64,000 bases of DNA from Kitagawia praeruptora (Eukaryota; Streptophyta; Magnoliopsida; Apiales; Apiaceae), in NCBI GenBank assembly GCA_037693485.1, contig CM075352.1:72604001-72668000 (forward strand), given 5' to 3'. Numbering within the stretch: position 1 is the stretch's first letter; the number at the start of each line of letters is the position of its first letter. Under the pieces are notes generated by a model. That model did not search any database and was not told the origin of the DNA. It saw only the letters and a program-made list of their open reading frames with translations. The translations under genes and the position numbers were made by a program. This document shows, one piece after another, positions 20,606 to 33,100 of the stretch.

Positions 20606-22238
20606 AAACTACTGTATAGGCATTCTTCTTGTGTGGCCCTCCTAGTTTGGACTCTTGAGTTTGAGTCACCAATGATTAACTCAAAAGGATGATCTCTGGT
20701 CCATTTTCTTGAAGGTGGAAGGTTTGATCTAGATGAGGTTGCTTCATCTACGTGAGCATGATCTTTTTGATTGATCATTGAGTTTTGACTTTGAGAAACT
20801 CCCCCTGAGTTTGTTGTCCTTGAGGAGTTATGAAGTTGACTGTCAACAGATGCATCATTTTGTCTATCAACGGATGCTCCATTTTTCCTGTCGACGGATA
20901 CATGAGAATGCCTGTCAACGGATGCATCTGATGATCTAGTATGACTATCAACGGATGCTTCATTTCCATTGTTAGCATCACTTCTAGTTGGACCAACAGC
21001 TCTAGGTGAATTTCCAAGGCCATGATCTTCATTTTCCTCATCATCATCAATGTACATTCTTCCTTCTACCTCATTTTCAAATCTCAACTTTTCAAGGAAG
21101 CCTTCATCATTTAGACCTAGAATCTTTTGATCATCAAACACAACATGTACAGATTCCATAACAATGTTGGTTCTTAGATTGTAGACTCTATAGGCTTTCC
21201 CTGCTGCATATCCAACAAAGATAGCTTCATCTGCCTTTGCTTTAAATTTGCCCAAGTTATCTCCATGATTTCTTAGCACAAAACACTTACATCCAAAGAC
21301 ATGAAGAAAAGCTAACGCTGGTTTCTTGTTGGTGAATAATTGATAAGGAGTCATTCCTCTAGCTTGATTGATCAAGGAAATATTCTGAGTGAAGCAGGTA
21401 GTGTTGACAGCTTCAGCCCAGAAATATGTTGGCAATCTTGATTCACTTAACATTGTTCTAGCTGCTTCAATGAGAGTTCTATTTTTCCTTTCAACAACCC
21501 CATTTTGTTGAGGTGTTCTAGCAGCAGAAAACTCATGGACAATTCCATTCTCTTCACAGAAAATCTTCATTGTGGAATTTTTGAATTTAGTGCCATTGTC
21601 ACTCCTGATTCTTTGTACTTTTACTTCAGAACCATTGTTTACTAGTCTGAGATGATTGATGATGATTTCACTTGCACAATCTTTGGAGTGCAGAAAGAAG
21701 GTCCATGAAAACTTAGAAAAATCATCCACAATCACCAGGCAGTATTTCTTCTTTGAAATGGACATGACATTTACTGGACCAAATAAGTCCATATGCAGCA
21801 ATTGAAGGGGCTTAACAATGGATGACTCTGTCTTGCTCTTGAAGGATGATTTCTTTTGCTTCCCTAATTGGCAGGCATCACACAATCCATCCTTGATGAA
21901 CTCCAATTGAGGGATTCCTCTAGCAAGATCCTTTCTTACCAAATCATTCATAACTTTAAAATTCAAATGAGACAGCTTTTTATTCCATAGCCAACTCTCA
22001 TCCTTGCTTACTTTGCTGAAGAGACAAGTAATGGATTCTGAGCATACTGAGTTGAAATCAGCTATGTAAACATTTCCTTTTCTAAAGCCTGTCAGAACCA
22101 CATTGTTGTTTTCCTTGGTAGAAACAACACAGGCTTCTTTAGTGAACTTTACTTCATAGTCTTTGTCATAAATCTAACTGACACTCAGCAAATTGTGCTT
22201 CAAACCTTCAACTAAAGCCACTTCTTCAATGATGACAT
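20606..22238 (-). pseudogene. Copia-C pol, integrase part
   Basis: Reads from the Copia-D insertion point: IIEEVALVEGLKHNLLSVS, then TAG at 22174-22176 where Gln is expected. It continues as the integrase zinc region (KKLSHLNFKVMNDL; CDACQLGKQK) and the catalytic core (HMDLFGPVNV, RSDNGTKF, GVVERKNRTLIEAARTML). The linker before reverse transcriptase contains six ASVD/SVDR-type repeats (about 20830-20960), encoded by the family word GCATCCGTTGAT. CACTA-1 interrupts the frame after CLYSS. Confidence 0.9.
22234..22238. other. Target-site duplication, left copy (GACAT)
   Basis: GACAT here and at 36357-36361 flank Copia-D exactly, and the pol protein of Copia-C joins across them. Confidence 0.95.
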
Positions 22239-23528
22239 TGTTAGTTACAGAGGCATGCCTGTACACATCTAATAACAAGCCTGATTGTTTGTAATGCTTC
22301 GCATTACTTACATGACCTCTTAACTGAGGGAACCTCTAGTTATAGAGTTTCTGTTTGTATTGTACTTGTAGTAGGCATCAAATCCTAGTTGTGTAATTGT
22401 ACAAATAGAGTCTAGAATAATGCTTGAAAGAAGTTCCAAGGTTCATGCCTCAAGCAAGGAGTTAAAGACTGTGAAATAATCACAGTTGGGATTTGAAGAA
22501 ATGAAGAATTTGCCTAAGTACCAATTCGAGAAGTATATTTGTCTATTCGAGAAGTCCAGCATTCGAGAAGTCAGGGATTCGATATCTCAAGACACTATTC
22601 GATATCTCTGAATACACTGTTCGATATCTCATTCGATATCTCAGGGATTCGATATGTCTACTACTCTATTCGAGAACTCAAGAAGTCAACAAGTCAAGAT
22701 GGTATCCGAGTTCTCAAAGAGTCAACAAGTCAAAGTTCCATTCGATATCTCAAGGACTCAGAAAGCTATTCGACAACTCGAGGATTCGATAAGTCAAATG
22801 TTCTATTCGACAACTCAAGGAATCCTGATGGAAAAGAGCTATTCGAGAAGTGGTTCGATATGTCATTATAACAGTATTCGAGAACTCAGAGTTATCGATC
22901 AAGTCAATTCTAGTTCTCGAATCACTTACTTAGTCACTTCTCGAATACATTCTTGGAGACAAAATACTGAAGAAATTGTACAAGTCAAAAACCTGCAACA
23001 AGCCAATTCACTTTATGGACCACAATCTGTAACGTGCTCTGGAAAGCCTACAAGGAAACTTGGAGAGATATAGAAGAGACAAGGAGCTAAAGAAGTGGAT
23101 CTAAATAGGCTTTGCAAAGTCAAATCTGTAACCGTTTGGACACTTACTCAAAAAGGATAGACAGACTAGAAAGTAATTTGTGTAGCTACCTTATTTGCAG
23201 TAAGTAGGCTGTATCCATGTTCTATAAGGACACAGCCTCACTTCATAACTTAGTAACGTTTGTGAGTCAAGTTTTTCATACACTGTAAGCCATATCTCTC
23301 TGAGAAAAACGAAGCTGAGAATACTACCATTTGTATTCACAGATTGTAGCAACCTTTATCTAATAATACATTAGATTAAAGTGATATTGTGTCTTGTGTT
23401 GTTTATTTATCCGCACCTTCACTTCTACACACATAGGCACTTATCTGCTACATAGACTCAATCAAAGAAAAGTTCAAGAATCCATTCACCCCCCCTCTGT
23501 ATTCTTTTACCGTATTCAATACTCAACA
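22239..23528 (+). repeat. Copia-D 5' LTR (1290 bp)
   Basis: TGTTAGTTACAG...ACTCAACA. From 22527 to 22945 it is packed with ATTCGAGAAGTC, ATTCGATATCTC and their inverses (TTCTCGAAT). The AACCTTTATCTAATAATACA region and a C-run precede the primer-site end. The 110- and 139-codon ORFs inside are translations of the repeated words, not genes. Confidence 0.95.
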
Positions 23529-23530
23529 AG

Positions 23531-23542
23531 TGGTATCAGAGC
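23531..23542 (+). other. Primer binding site, Copia-D
   Basis: TGGTATCAGAGC two bases after the 5' LTR, complementary to initiator Met tRNA. Confidence 0.95.
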
Positions 23543-23573
23543 GGGCTGTTTATTCAAAAACAGAGAAACGATC

Positions 23574-26081
23574 ATGAGTTCGAATACACCAAAGACTACA
23601 GGAACGGTGAAGGTCCCTAAGTTTGATAAAGAAAACTTCAACCTCTGGAAGATAAAGATGATGTTGTTCATTAAAGCCTCTCATCCCTTGTATCCTGAGA
23701 TTCTCAAGAATGGTCCTTTTGTTCCACAACAAGAGATACCAGAGAAGACTGTTGGAACCATAACTATCCCAAGAACTGATGAGGCCAAGGATCCATTAAA
23801 GTGGACAGAGTCAGAAAGGGAGAAGGTTGCTCTTGACAGCCACCTCATGTTGCTTATCATTGATTCCATGGACATGTCAATGTTTGCAAACATTGCATCA
23901 TGCACGTCTGCTAAAGAGATGTGGGATCACATTGAGGTGTTGTGTGAATGGACTGATGAGGTTAAGGAAAACAGGAAACAGATACTGGTCACACAGTATG
24001 AAGCTTTCATGGCACAGCCCAAGGAAAGCATCACTGAAATGTTTGAAAGGTTTCACAAGCTAGTTACTGAGTTGCAGATGAATGGAAAGGTTTACAGCAC
24101 CAAGGAGTTAAATATGAAATTTCTGTTGTCTTCACCAAATCATCTGGAGCAAAGAGTCATTTCTCTAAGAGAGAGAGATTTGAACAAAGTCACCTATGAT
24201 GTGCTCTATGGAGTCCTAAAGACTCATGAACTTGAGTTGCTTCAGAAAAGGGCTATCCAAGCCAACCAAGGTAGGATGATAAACACATCACGTGCCTTGA
24301 TTGTCAACAAATCCATTCTGGACCTAGAAGCATCTACAAGCCAACTAAGGATGGAGGAGGTGGCAGATGATGAAGAAACTGAAGCTGGGGTGAGTGAACC
24401 TGTTGAGGAAAAGGAGGAAGAAGAAGAAGAGTTTTACACTCTGGTAGAACTTGATGGGATGGAAAATACTTCATATGCCTTCATGGCCAGAAAATTTCCA
24501 AACATCAGATTTAAAAGAAATCAATCCTTCAAACCCAAAACTCAAAACCATTCAGCCAACAAGAACAAGGCACCTGTGAAACCAAACAGAAATAAGTTCA
24601 AAACCGGTTATGTGGATAGGTCATCTATAAGGTGTTATAGATGCAATGACCTAGGGCATTTTGCCAGTGAATGCAAGAAGCCTAAAAAGAAGGATAGAGA
24701 TTATCTTGAGCTAGAAGCTAAGTATGAGGCCCTTCTGAAAAAGCAGACACATGGTAAGGCCTACATAGCTGAAGGGAAGTGTTGGGATGACTCTGAGAGT
24801 GATGAAGAGGAACAAGAATTCTGCAATTATGCCTTGATGGCCAACTCCAAGGATGACTCATCTTCATCTGATTCTCAGGTACCATCTCTCACTACTATAG
24901 ACATGTCTGTTTCTGAATACAAATGCATGATTGAACAATTATCTGTTGAAATGTTTAATATTCATACTAGTATGACTGCTGCTAATGAGGAGATTGCTAA
25001 ACTGTCTACTAGAAATGAAATATTAACCAAAAAGAATGAGGAACTTGAGCTAACTACTATGCAAGTAGAAAACCTTAAGAAAGAAGTTGAATATTTGAAG
25101 AACAAGGTTTTATGTGCTAGTCAAGTAGAGAAGGCTCTTAGGGATGAATTAGCTGAGAATGAATTCAAACTAAAAACTTTCAAGAAATCATCTGGTTTAG
25201 TGCAATCCTACTGTGAGAAAATTGAAGCTAAACCCAAAGCAGCTATTGGACTTGACTATGACTCTCTCAAGCAAAGGAAAGGCTATGCTGTCATTGAAGA
25301 GGACACAGCTGTTCATGAGAAAGTGCCTCACATTTTGAGAAAAACTGAAAATCCAATTTTTAAGGAATCAACATTTGAAATTGATGAGGATGCCTTACTC
25401 ATCAAGCAAATGTTGAATGATGAGGATGAGGCACAATCTAGTGAACAGCAAGCATTCTCTAAGGGTGAGAGTGTCAAGTCAAAGACCAAGAAACCAGTAG
25501 TTGATAGGCCAAGACCTAAGAAGTTTGTTAAGTTTGTCTCAGCTGGGAAGAGTGAATCAGAAAAGGAAGTGACTAAGAAGAAACAGAACAGAAATGGCAA
25601 GTTAGGGATTAACAAGGATAACAACTATGCTTATATGCCTAATGCCCCTAGGAAAACTTGTCAGAACTGTTTCAGTACCAATCATCTAACTCATGCATGC
25701 AAGAAACCTGTTGGTAGTGTGTCTAAACCTTTCTATGATTGTTCTGTGCCTCTAAGTCATAGAGATGCACCTTTCTGTGATAAATTTGACTGTATGCCAT
25801 GCAATATGAATGTTATGACTAGTTGTTTTAATTTAAGAAGGCAGTTCATTGATGGTTGTATCAGTCACAATTCTCACACACACTACACAAGGTCAAAGTC
25901 TTCAAGTCCTCCTAAAGCTAGGAAGGTACCTTTGTCACCTAAGTCTGAAACCTCAGGTTCTAAGACTTCCAACAGTGACAAGAAGACTAACACTAAGAAA
26001 GTTGACAAGCATGTTGTTTATGATAAAACTGTCTCTAAATCACATGGACCCAAACTTGTTTGGGTACCAAAGGAAAAGTAA
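23574..26081 (+). CDS. Copia-D gag (835 aa), intact
   Basis: The frame is open further upstream, into the LTR, but the ATG at 23574 is the first downstream of the primer site and begins MSSNTPKTTGTVKVPKFDKE, like other copia gags. Residues about 1-230 form the capsid-like domain (NLWKIKMMLFIKASHP; QILVTQYEAFMA). Acidic stretches follow. The zinc knuckle CYRCNDLGHFASEC is near residue 353, a coiled-coil region lies at about 440-530, and a second Cys motif, CQNCFSTNHLTHAC, near 696. It ends GPKLVWVPKEK. It would form the virus-like particle and bind element RNA. It is unusually long for copia, as in Sirevirus-type elements. Confidence 0.92.
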   Translation: MSSNTPKTTGTVKVPKFDKENFNLWKIKMMLFIKASHPLYPEILKNGPFVPQQEIPEKTVGTITIPRTDEAKDPLKWTESEREKVALDSHLMLLIIDSMDMSMFANIASCTSAKEMWDHIEVLCEWTDEVKENRKQILVTQYEAFMAQPKESITEMFERFHKLVTELQMNGKVYSTKELNMKFLLSSPNHLEQRVISLRERDLNKVTYDVLYGVLKTHELELLQKRAIQANQGRMINTSRALIVNKSILDLEASTSQLRMEEVADDEETEAGVSEPVEEKEEEEEEFYTLVELDGMENTSYAFMARKFPNIRFKRNQSFKPKTQNHSANKNKAPVKPNRNKFKTGYVDRSSIRCYRCNDLGHFASECKKPKKKDRDYLELEAKYEALLKKQTHGKAYIAEGKCWDDSESDEEEQEFCNYALMANSKDDSSSSDSQVPSLTTIDMSVSEYKCMIEQLSVEMFNIHTSMTAANEEIAKLSTRNEILTKKNEELELTTMQVENLKKEVEYLKNKVLCASQVEKALRDELAENEFKLKTFKKSSGLVQSYCEKIEAKPKAAIGLDYDSLKQRKGYAVIEEDTAVHEKVPHILRKTENPIFKESTFEIDEDALLIKQMLNDEDEAQSSEQQAFSKGESVKSKTKKPVVDRPRPKKFVKFVSAGKSESEKEVTKKKQNRNGKLGINKDNNYAYMPNAPRKTCQNCFSTNHLTHACKKPVGSVSKPFYDCSVPLSHRDAPFCDKFDCMPCNMNVMTSCFNLRRQFIDGCISHNSHTHYTRSKSSSPPKARKVPLSPKSETSGSKTSNSDKKTNTKKVDKHVVYDKTVSKSHGPKLVWVPKEK

Positions 26082-29000
26082 TACCTTTGTGTTTGCAGGG
26101 CAAAGAAAGTGAAAAGAAGGTCATGTGGATTTTGGACAGTGGATGCTCAAATCATATGACTGGTGATATGGCCCTACTATCACAGTATGAGGAAAAGGCT
26201 GGCCCAATGGTTGCTTTTGGAGATGACAGCATGGGTAACACATTGGGATATGGCAAGCTGAAAGTTGGAAATGTCATCATTGAAGATGTAGCACTAGTCA
26301 AGGGGCTCAAGCATAATCTGTTCAGTGTTGGTCAGTTTACTGATAGAGGATTCAAAGTGAATTTTGACAAAGATGAATGTTTGATCACCCACAAGAAGAC
26401 GGGTGATTTTGCTCTATCTGGAGTAAGGAAGGGAAGCCTTTTTGTAGCCAATATGGACTCTGCAAACAAGGACAAAATTTGTTGCTTTTACTCAAAAGCA
26501 TCAAATGAAGATTGTTGGTTGTGGCACAAGAAACTATCACACCTGAACTTCAAGGCCATTAATTCTCTAGTCAAAAGAGAGTTAGTGAGAGGCATGCCCA
26601 CACTTGAATTCTGCCAAGAAGGAGTGTGTGAGGCTTGTCAAAAAGGAAAAATGAAGAGATCAAGCTACAAGTCAAAGACAGTGACATCTGTAACCAAGCC
26701 ACTACAACTCATCCATATTGATTTGTTTGGGCCTGTCAACATAATGTCACTTGGAAGAAAGAAGTATGCCCTGGTAATGGTTGATGATTTTTCAAGGTAT
26801 ACATGGGTGGAATTTCTGGCATCAAAAGATGAGGCTCCACAAGTAATTATTGAGCATATAAAGAAAGTTGACAAGGAAGCAAAGGCAAACGATGCAAGTG
26901 TGATTGCACTGAGGAGTGATAATGGAACAGAGTTCAGAAATGCCACACTTGAAGTATTCTGCAAAGAGAATGGCATTTCTCAGCAATTCTCAGCTCCAAG
27001 GACTCCACAACAAAATGGAGTTGTTGAGAGAAAGAATAGAACTCTAATTGAGGCTGCTAGAACAATGTTACTTGATGCAAAAATGCCTACATGTTTTTGG
27101 GCTGAGGCTGTGAGCACTGCATGCTATATTCAGAACAGGACCCTCATCAACAAAAACACTGGAAAGACACCTTACAACTTGATGACTGGAAAGAAGCCTA
27201 CACTAAAGTATGTTCATACTTTTGGAAGCAAATGCTTTGTACTTAAGGATAATTCTGAATATGTTGGAAAGTTTGATGCAAAAGCATTTGAAGGAATTTT
27301 TCTTGGCTATTCTATGGAAAGAATTGCATACAAGGTTTATGTCATCAGTCAAAAGAAAGTTATGGAAAGCACAGATGTAACATTTGATGACAGCAAACTA
27401 CCTGGATTAGAAGAAGCCAATGATGAAGACAAAGATCCATTGAAGTTTGATAATCTAGATGATTCTGATGAAGAGACTGAAACTGGAGTTGAAACTCAAG
27501 CTCAACATTCTCAAGTGAATAATGATACAGGAGAAGAATTTGTGCCAATCAATAGTGGAGAAACAAGCATCCAAGACACACCTGTGAGTAATGGTAACTT
27601 CACAGGGGGAGGAAATGAGGATGACCATGATGTGGATGATGAAGCAACATCAAGAATGAGAAATTAGGCTGAACACTCGAGGAAATGGGATAGATCACAC
27701 ACTGCAGAGCAAATCATTGGAGATCCTAATGCAGGAGTAAGGACTAGGAGAGCAACTCAAAATGAGTGCCTCTATGGATGTTTTCTATCACAAGTTGAGC
27801 CTAAGAAACTTGATGATGCATTGTTGGATCCAGATTGGATTATTGCCATGCAAGAGGAGCTGAATCAATTTGAAAGGAACAAAGTATGGGAACTTGTGCC
27901 TGCACCAAAGAATAGAACCATTGTTGGAACAAAATGGGTTCTGAAGAATAAGATGGATGAAGATGGTGTAATAATAAGGAACAAAGCAAGGCTGGTTGCA
28001 AAAGGATACTCTCAACAGGAAGGCATTGATTATGATGAGACATTTGCCCCTGTTGCTAGATTGGAAGCCATTAGAATATTCTTGGCATTTGCTGCTCATT
28101 CAAACTTTAAAGTTTATCAAATGGATGTCAAGAGTGCATTTCTTAATGGAGAGTTGGAAGAAGAGGTTTATGTGCAACAACCACCTGGCTTTGAGGACCC
28201 ACATTTCCCAGAATTTGTCTACAGATTGCTTAAGGCATTGTATGGACTTAAGCAAGCTCCAAGAGCATGGTATGATACTTTATCACAATTCCTTCTTGAA
28301 AATCAATTCACTCGAGGCACATTGGACAAGACACTGTTTTACAAGAAGCATGGTGATGATATGATCCTAGTTCAAATCTATGTGGATGATATCATTTTTG
28401 GTTCTACAAATGAGAAACTGTGTGAGAAATTCTCTAAACTCATGCAGAGCAGATATGAGATGAGTATGATGGGAGAGTTGACATTCTTTCTAGGGTTGCA
28501 AGTCAGTCAGAGGAAGGATGGTATCTTTATCAGTCAAACCAAGTACATCAAGGATTTATTGAAGAAGTTTGACTTGGAAGATTATTCACCTGCCAAGACA
28601 CCCATGGCCACTGCCACTAAATTGGATGAAGATGCTAAAGGCAAGAGAGTAGATATCTCAGTCTACAGAGGCATGGTTGGTTCTCTACTCTACCTCACTG
28701 CAAGTAGGCCAGACATCATGTTTGCTACATGCTTGTGTGCAAGGTTTCAATCAAATCCAAAGGAATCACATTTGATTGCAATAAAAAGGATCTTTAGATA
28801 TCTGAAGGGCACTCCTAACTTGGGATTATGGTATCCTAAGGACACAGGGTTCAATCTGGTTGGTTATTCTGATGCTGATTATGCTGGATGCAGAGTGGAT
28901 AGGAAAAGCACCTCAGGAAGCTGCCAGTTTCTTGGACAAAGGTTAGTTTCTTGGTATAGCAAGAAGCAACAATCTGTGTCAACTTCTACAGCTGAGGCTG

Positions 29001-29332
29001 AATACATAGCTGCTGGAAGTTGCTGTGCTCAAGTGCTTTGGATTAGAAATCAACTTAGAGATTATGGACTTGTGTTGGAAAGAATTCCAATCATGTGTGA
29101 CAACACAAGTGCAATCTCTATAGTTGCCAATCCTGTCAATCATTCTAGAACAAAGCACATTGACATCATATATCATTTCATAAGAGAACATGCAACTAAT
29201 GGAACCATTGAGTTGCATTATGTCTCTACAGATAAACAACTAGCTGATATATTCACTAAGCCATTAGATGAAGCCACCTTCACAAGGTTGGTAAGTGAGA
29301 TTGGAATGCTGAATTCTTCAGATTCTGGCTAA
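26060..29332 (+). pseudogene. Copia-D pol polyprotein, one in-frame TAG
   Basis: One reading frame (-1 relative to gag) from 26060 to the stop at 29332, broken only by TAG at 27665-27667. It has protease (ILDSGCSNHMTG near 26130), integrase zinc region (WHKKLSHLNF, CEACQKGK), core (HIDLFGPVNI, RSDNGTEF, GVVERKNRTLIEAARTML), reverse transcriptase (DPDWIIAMQEELNQFERNKV; YVDDIIFGS near 28380) and RNase H (GYSDADYAGCRVDRKSTSG; STAEAEYIAAGSC). It ends TKPLDEATFTRLVSEIG. The stop lies in the acidic linker between integrase and reverse transcriptase, so integrase could still be made. A CAG-to-TAG change is the likely cause. Confidence 0.93.
26082..26098 (+). promoter_or_regulatory. 3'-splice-site-like motif at the Copia-D gag/pol junction
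   Basis: TACCTTTGTGTTTGCAG|GG directly after the gag stop (TAA 26079-26081). Same spacing as in Copia-A. Confidence 0.5.
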
Positions 29333-30165
29333 GTGAATACACCATCTAGATTGTTGCAGCAGTAAACACTTACTTTATCTAAATTCTCAATATTTTTGGA
29401 GTAAGTGTTGGCTGAAATATGATTTATAAATATTTCAAATCTGTTGCATATGTTGAAAATCATATTTTTATTAACTTAAAATTTCTATGAAATTTTGAGA
29501 AAATCACTATTTAATTTGCTAGGATATTTTTCAATGAATATGTCTGGTAAATTTTTAAAAGATAGTGAAAATAGTGATGGGTATAGTTCGATAAGTCAGA
29601 CTCCTCGAATGATTCACTATTCGACATCTCTAATAAGTCTCATTAGAGTACTCTTGAGTTCTCGAATAGATTCTTTCTGAGATATCGAATAGAGGAATTC
29701 TTGACTTCTCGAATATAGTAACTGAGTTCTCGAATGACTGAGTTCTCGAACACTATATCTGAGTTTTCGAATCATTTGAAAAGGCTGAATTCTCGCTGAA
29801 TTTTAACCGATTTTGGACTTTTGTCTAAAAGTTTAATTCACTCATAAAAACACATATTATTTAATTTAGAATTATTTCTGAGTTAGATAACTGCCAGCTG
29901 TGAGTTTCTATCTGCTTGAGTTATCGATTAAGCCATTCTTGACTTCTCGAATAGTTGTTTTCTACTTCTCGAATGCCTGACTTGTCGATACAAAACTTTC
30001 TGCTAATCGACAATTCAAGTACTTCATACTTATACAATTTCACATCTATTCGATTCATTTCATTCGATTTCTCAAGCATCTACACTCTCTAAACCCCTGA
30101 AACCCTAGCTACGAAAAGCCAAATTTCTTCTTCAACCTTCAATTTCTTTCCTCTCTTCTACACAA
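29333..30165 (+). other. Copia-D pol-ORF3 spacer with word cluster and leader-like sequence
   Basis: 833 bp with no gene. Copies of TTCTCGAAT, ATTCGA and CGAGAA-type words occur at 29585-29770 and 29930-30075. Before the ORF3 start is a stretch like a plant 5' leader: AAACCCCTGAAACCCTAGC (a telo-box) and CT-rich sequence to 30165. A weak TATA-like TTATACAA lies near 30030. Confidence 0.55.
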
Positions 30166-33100
30166 ATGGCAACAGTAAAGTTTAACACCAACTTCATCGC
30201 ACTCACTAGTGATGTTGAAGCACCCAATGCCAATTTCAAGTGCTTTGTGAAATGGATGGCTGAGTCGTATATCAAGGATGCACTCTCTGCCAACCCAACT
30301 CTATATCTAGATATTCTGGAACAATTCTGGAGTACTGCTATTGTGGAGGTTGTAGCCCTGGAAAACGCAATTACTTCATATGTCATCTACTGTAAGGTTC
30401 AAGATAAGGAAATCACTATCACTACTGCAGACATGAACCAAGCACTAGGCCTACAACAAGAGTCATTTGACAGAATGGCCACTAATGCAGAGTTGGAGGA
30501 ATTCTTTGAGTTCATAAACTACTCAGATGGGATTAACCTTGGAAAGCTAAACAGAAAGAATCTGAGAAAGGAGTGGAGTTATGTGTTTGCAACTCTTCTC
30601 CAAGTCTTCACTGCCAGGAAATCAAGCTTTGATCAAATCAGTGCACCTGTGCAGCAAATTGGATATGCTTTGGCCTATAGGAAGAAGATTGATGTTGGCC
30701 AAATCATACTCCAAGAATTATATGGGAGACTTGGTAAGAACACAACCAAGAAAGGTACTGATATTTTCTTCCCTCGCTTTATTCAATCTGTACTTAATTA
30801 TAAAAATGCTTCATTGATTGAATTGCCTGGGATTGATAAAAATAAAATAGGCTATCCTAAGTCCATGACCAAACTCATTTTCGGTAATTTGGAGACTAGG
30901 AATGATGTGGATGTAAGACTGAACATAACTCCCCATATGGAGAGTTTGTTTAGGACTTATCCCCACAACATGCCAACATTTTATGCAAAATCTAAGTTAG
31001 CACAGCCCAAGCAAGTAGAACAAAATGCTAACCCAGGGCCTGCTAACCAACCCTCTCAACCAAACACTCTACCACATACTGAGCCAACTGCATCATCCTC
31101 TCAAAAGGGTGATGTTAGTAAAAAGAAGAGAAAGGAAGTAATGTCTGCACCATTAAATATCTTGTCTGAAGCAGCATTAGCTGTTGAATTAGGTCTAGGA
31201 AGTGAGGAACCTGAGTTACCCTTACATAGGACAAAGAAGAAGAAAACTAAGACCACCTCTTCAGTCACACAAATGGCGGAAGTTGTAAAATCAGGGGCAC
31301 ACAGCTCACTAGGTGTATCCTCTCAACAGGGTGCACCTATAGAATCAAGCATCCTCCCCAATGCACCTTCTTGTATAGAGTCAGCACATGGGAGTGATAA
31401 GGCTGGCACAACACTGAGTGGAGAGCACATCACATTTGAAACTCCCTCTATCTCTCAGGGGAAGTTGCCAAAATCTACTCTTAAACACACTTCTCTTCCA
31501 GAATCTAACTCTGAAATTTTTTTGGAACCTGCAACTCAGGCAACTGAGATGCAAGGTATTGATCATCAAGAATTCTTTTCTCTTGATGAGCCAATAATTT
31601 CAAGTGACTTAGTGCATGACACTTTGTTCACCACTCAGAACCCACATTTAGATGGTAAGGGAATGCATGCTGAGGCATCTCCTAATGACACCATCACAAA
31701 CACAGAGGTTCCACTAGTTTTTACTAGAGACTCTGTGGCTGTGTCAACTGCTGGTGTAATTCATCCCACTTCTGTGGTGACACCAGTAGTAGAGTCAATC
31801 CATCCGGTTACAGAAGTTGCATCTGTAACTGAGGAGTCTAGCTTGCCTAGCTCTAGCTCTGACTTCATGTCAAAATGGCTGACGCCTATGCAACATGACA
31901 GTGCTTCAGGATCAGGGTCTGTTCCACAACAATTGACGGTTGAAGCACTTCAAAGCTTAATTGTGGATCAGATTCCTGAGTTCACAAAGATTGCTCAGAA
32001 CCTTCTCACTGCAGACATGCCTAATCCAGACTATGAGGCTATTCTGTTATGCCATAGGGATGATGTGGAAGTGCAGAAGTCAAAGATCATTGATGATGCT
32101 GAGAGAGATGGCAACATAGATGCCTGGTTGCAAGGAAAATATGATATTACTCTCGATGAAGCACTTCAGTATCTCAGAGAGGAATACATCACTTCACTGG
32201 GCTCCAATGCAAAATCCTTGTCACCTGGTGAAGTGTATGAAGCTGTAAATGATTCCTACAAGGGTTTCCTCAAGGCTGCACACTATCTTGGCAAGGGAGT
32301 CAAAACTGAAGTCAACAGGGTGTGTGACAAGACAGCCACTTCAGTAGCAGAAGTCAAGAGGACCTTTGATGCCAAATTCCCTCAGCTAGACAGTGTGTTC
32401 AAGGACATCAAACACTGCAACTCTACCTGCACCAAGATGGATAATGGGCTAGCTCTGCTAAAGGATACTGTTACAGGTCTGGGGCATCAATTTCAAATTC
32501 TATCTGATCAGACCACAGATGCCAATGCCATGCTGAGGACCATGTTCAAAAATTTATATGGAGACAGACTGCTCACTGAGGTCCCAGTACATGACATGAC
32601 TAGATTTGAAGTGCAGAGACTCAAAGACCAATCCCTGTCTGGCTTCAAATCTACTGAATTATTCAGCAAAGTAGATGCACTTGAGAAGGAGGTGGCTACT
32701 CTCACCAAGACCAATGCTCATCTTACAGAAAAGGTTGCACTGCTAAATGATCAGTTGGACACTCAAGCATCCACCACAGCTGATGTCCTTCTGCATCAAC
32801 AATCCATGTTAGCTGCAATGATGAAGCATATGGGTCTCCCTCTCCCTGATGAATCTTCAATCCCAAAGGACATTTTTACAGCCTCAGTGCCTGACAACAA
32901 GCCTAAGGGGGAGAAGAAGACAAGGAACTCAAATACAAAGGGGGAGAAAGGTATAATAATAAAAGAGGGTGGTCAACAAAGGGCTTCAAAGTCTCTAGCA
33001 AATGTGCCTGGCAAAGGAAAATCCAAAGTGGATGAGCCTCCATCTACCTTGCCAGTTGTCACTCTACCAACTGTGCACATCACTACTCCTGGAGGACAAA

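Noticed and set aside
22539..23073. ORFs of 110 and 139 codons in the Copia-D LTR, also at 35367-35901
   Set aside because: They are translations of the repeated ATTCGAGAA/ATTCGATATC words. They recur because the two LTRs are copies, and have no protein-like features.
26060..26098. Programmed -1 frameshift between gag and pol
   Set aside because: No X XXY YYZ slippery heptamer in the overlap of Copia-D, and in Copia-A the overlap is only about one codon. Kept as an alternative but not as a feature.
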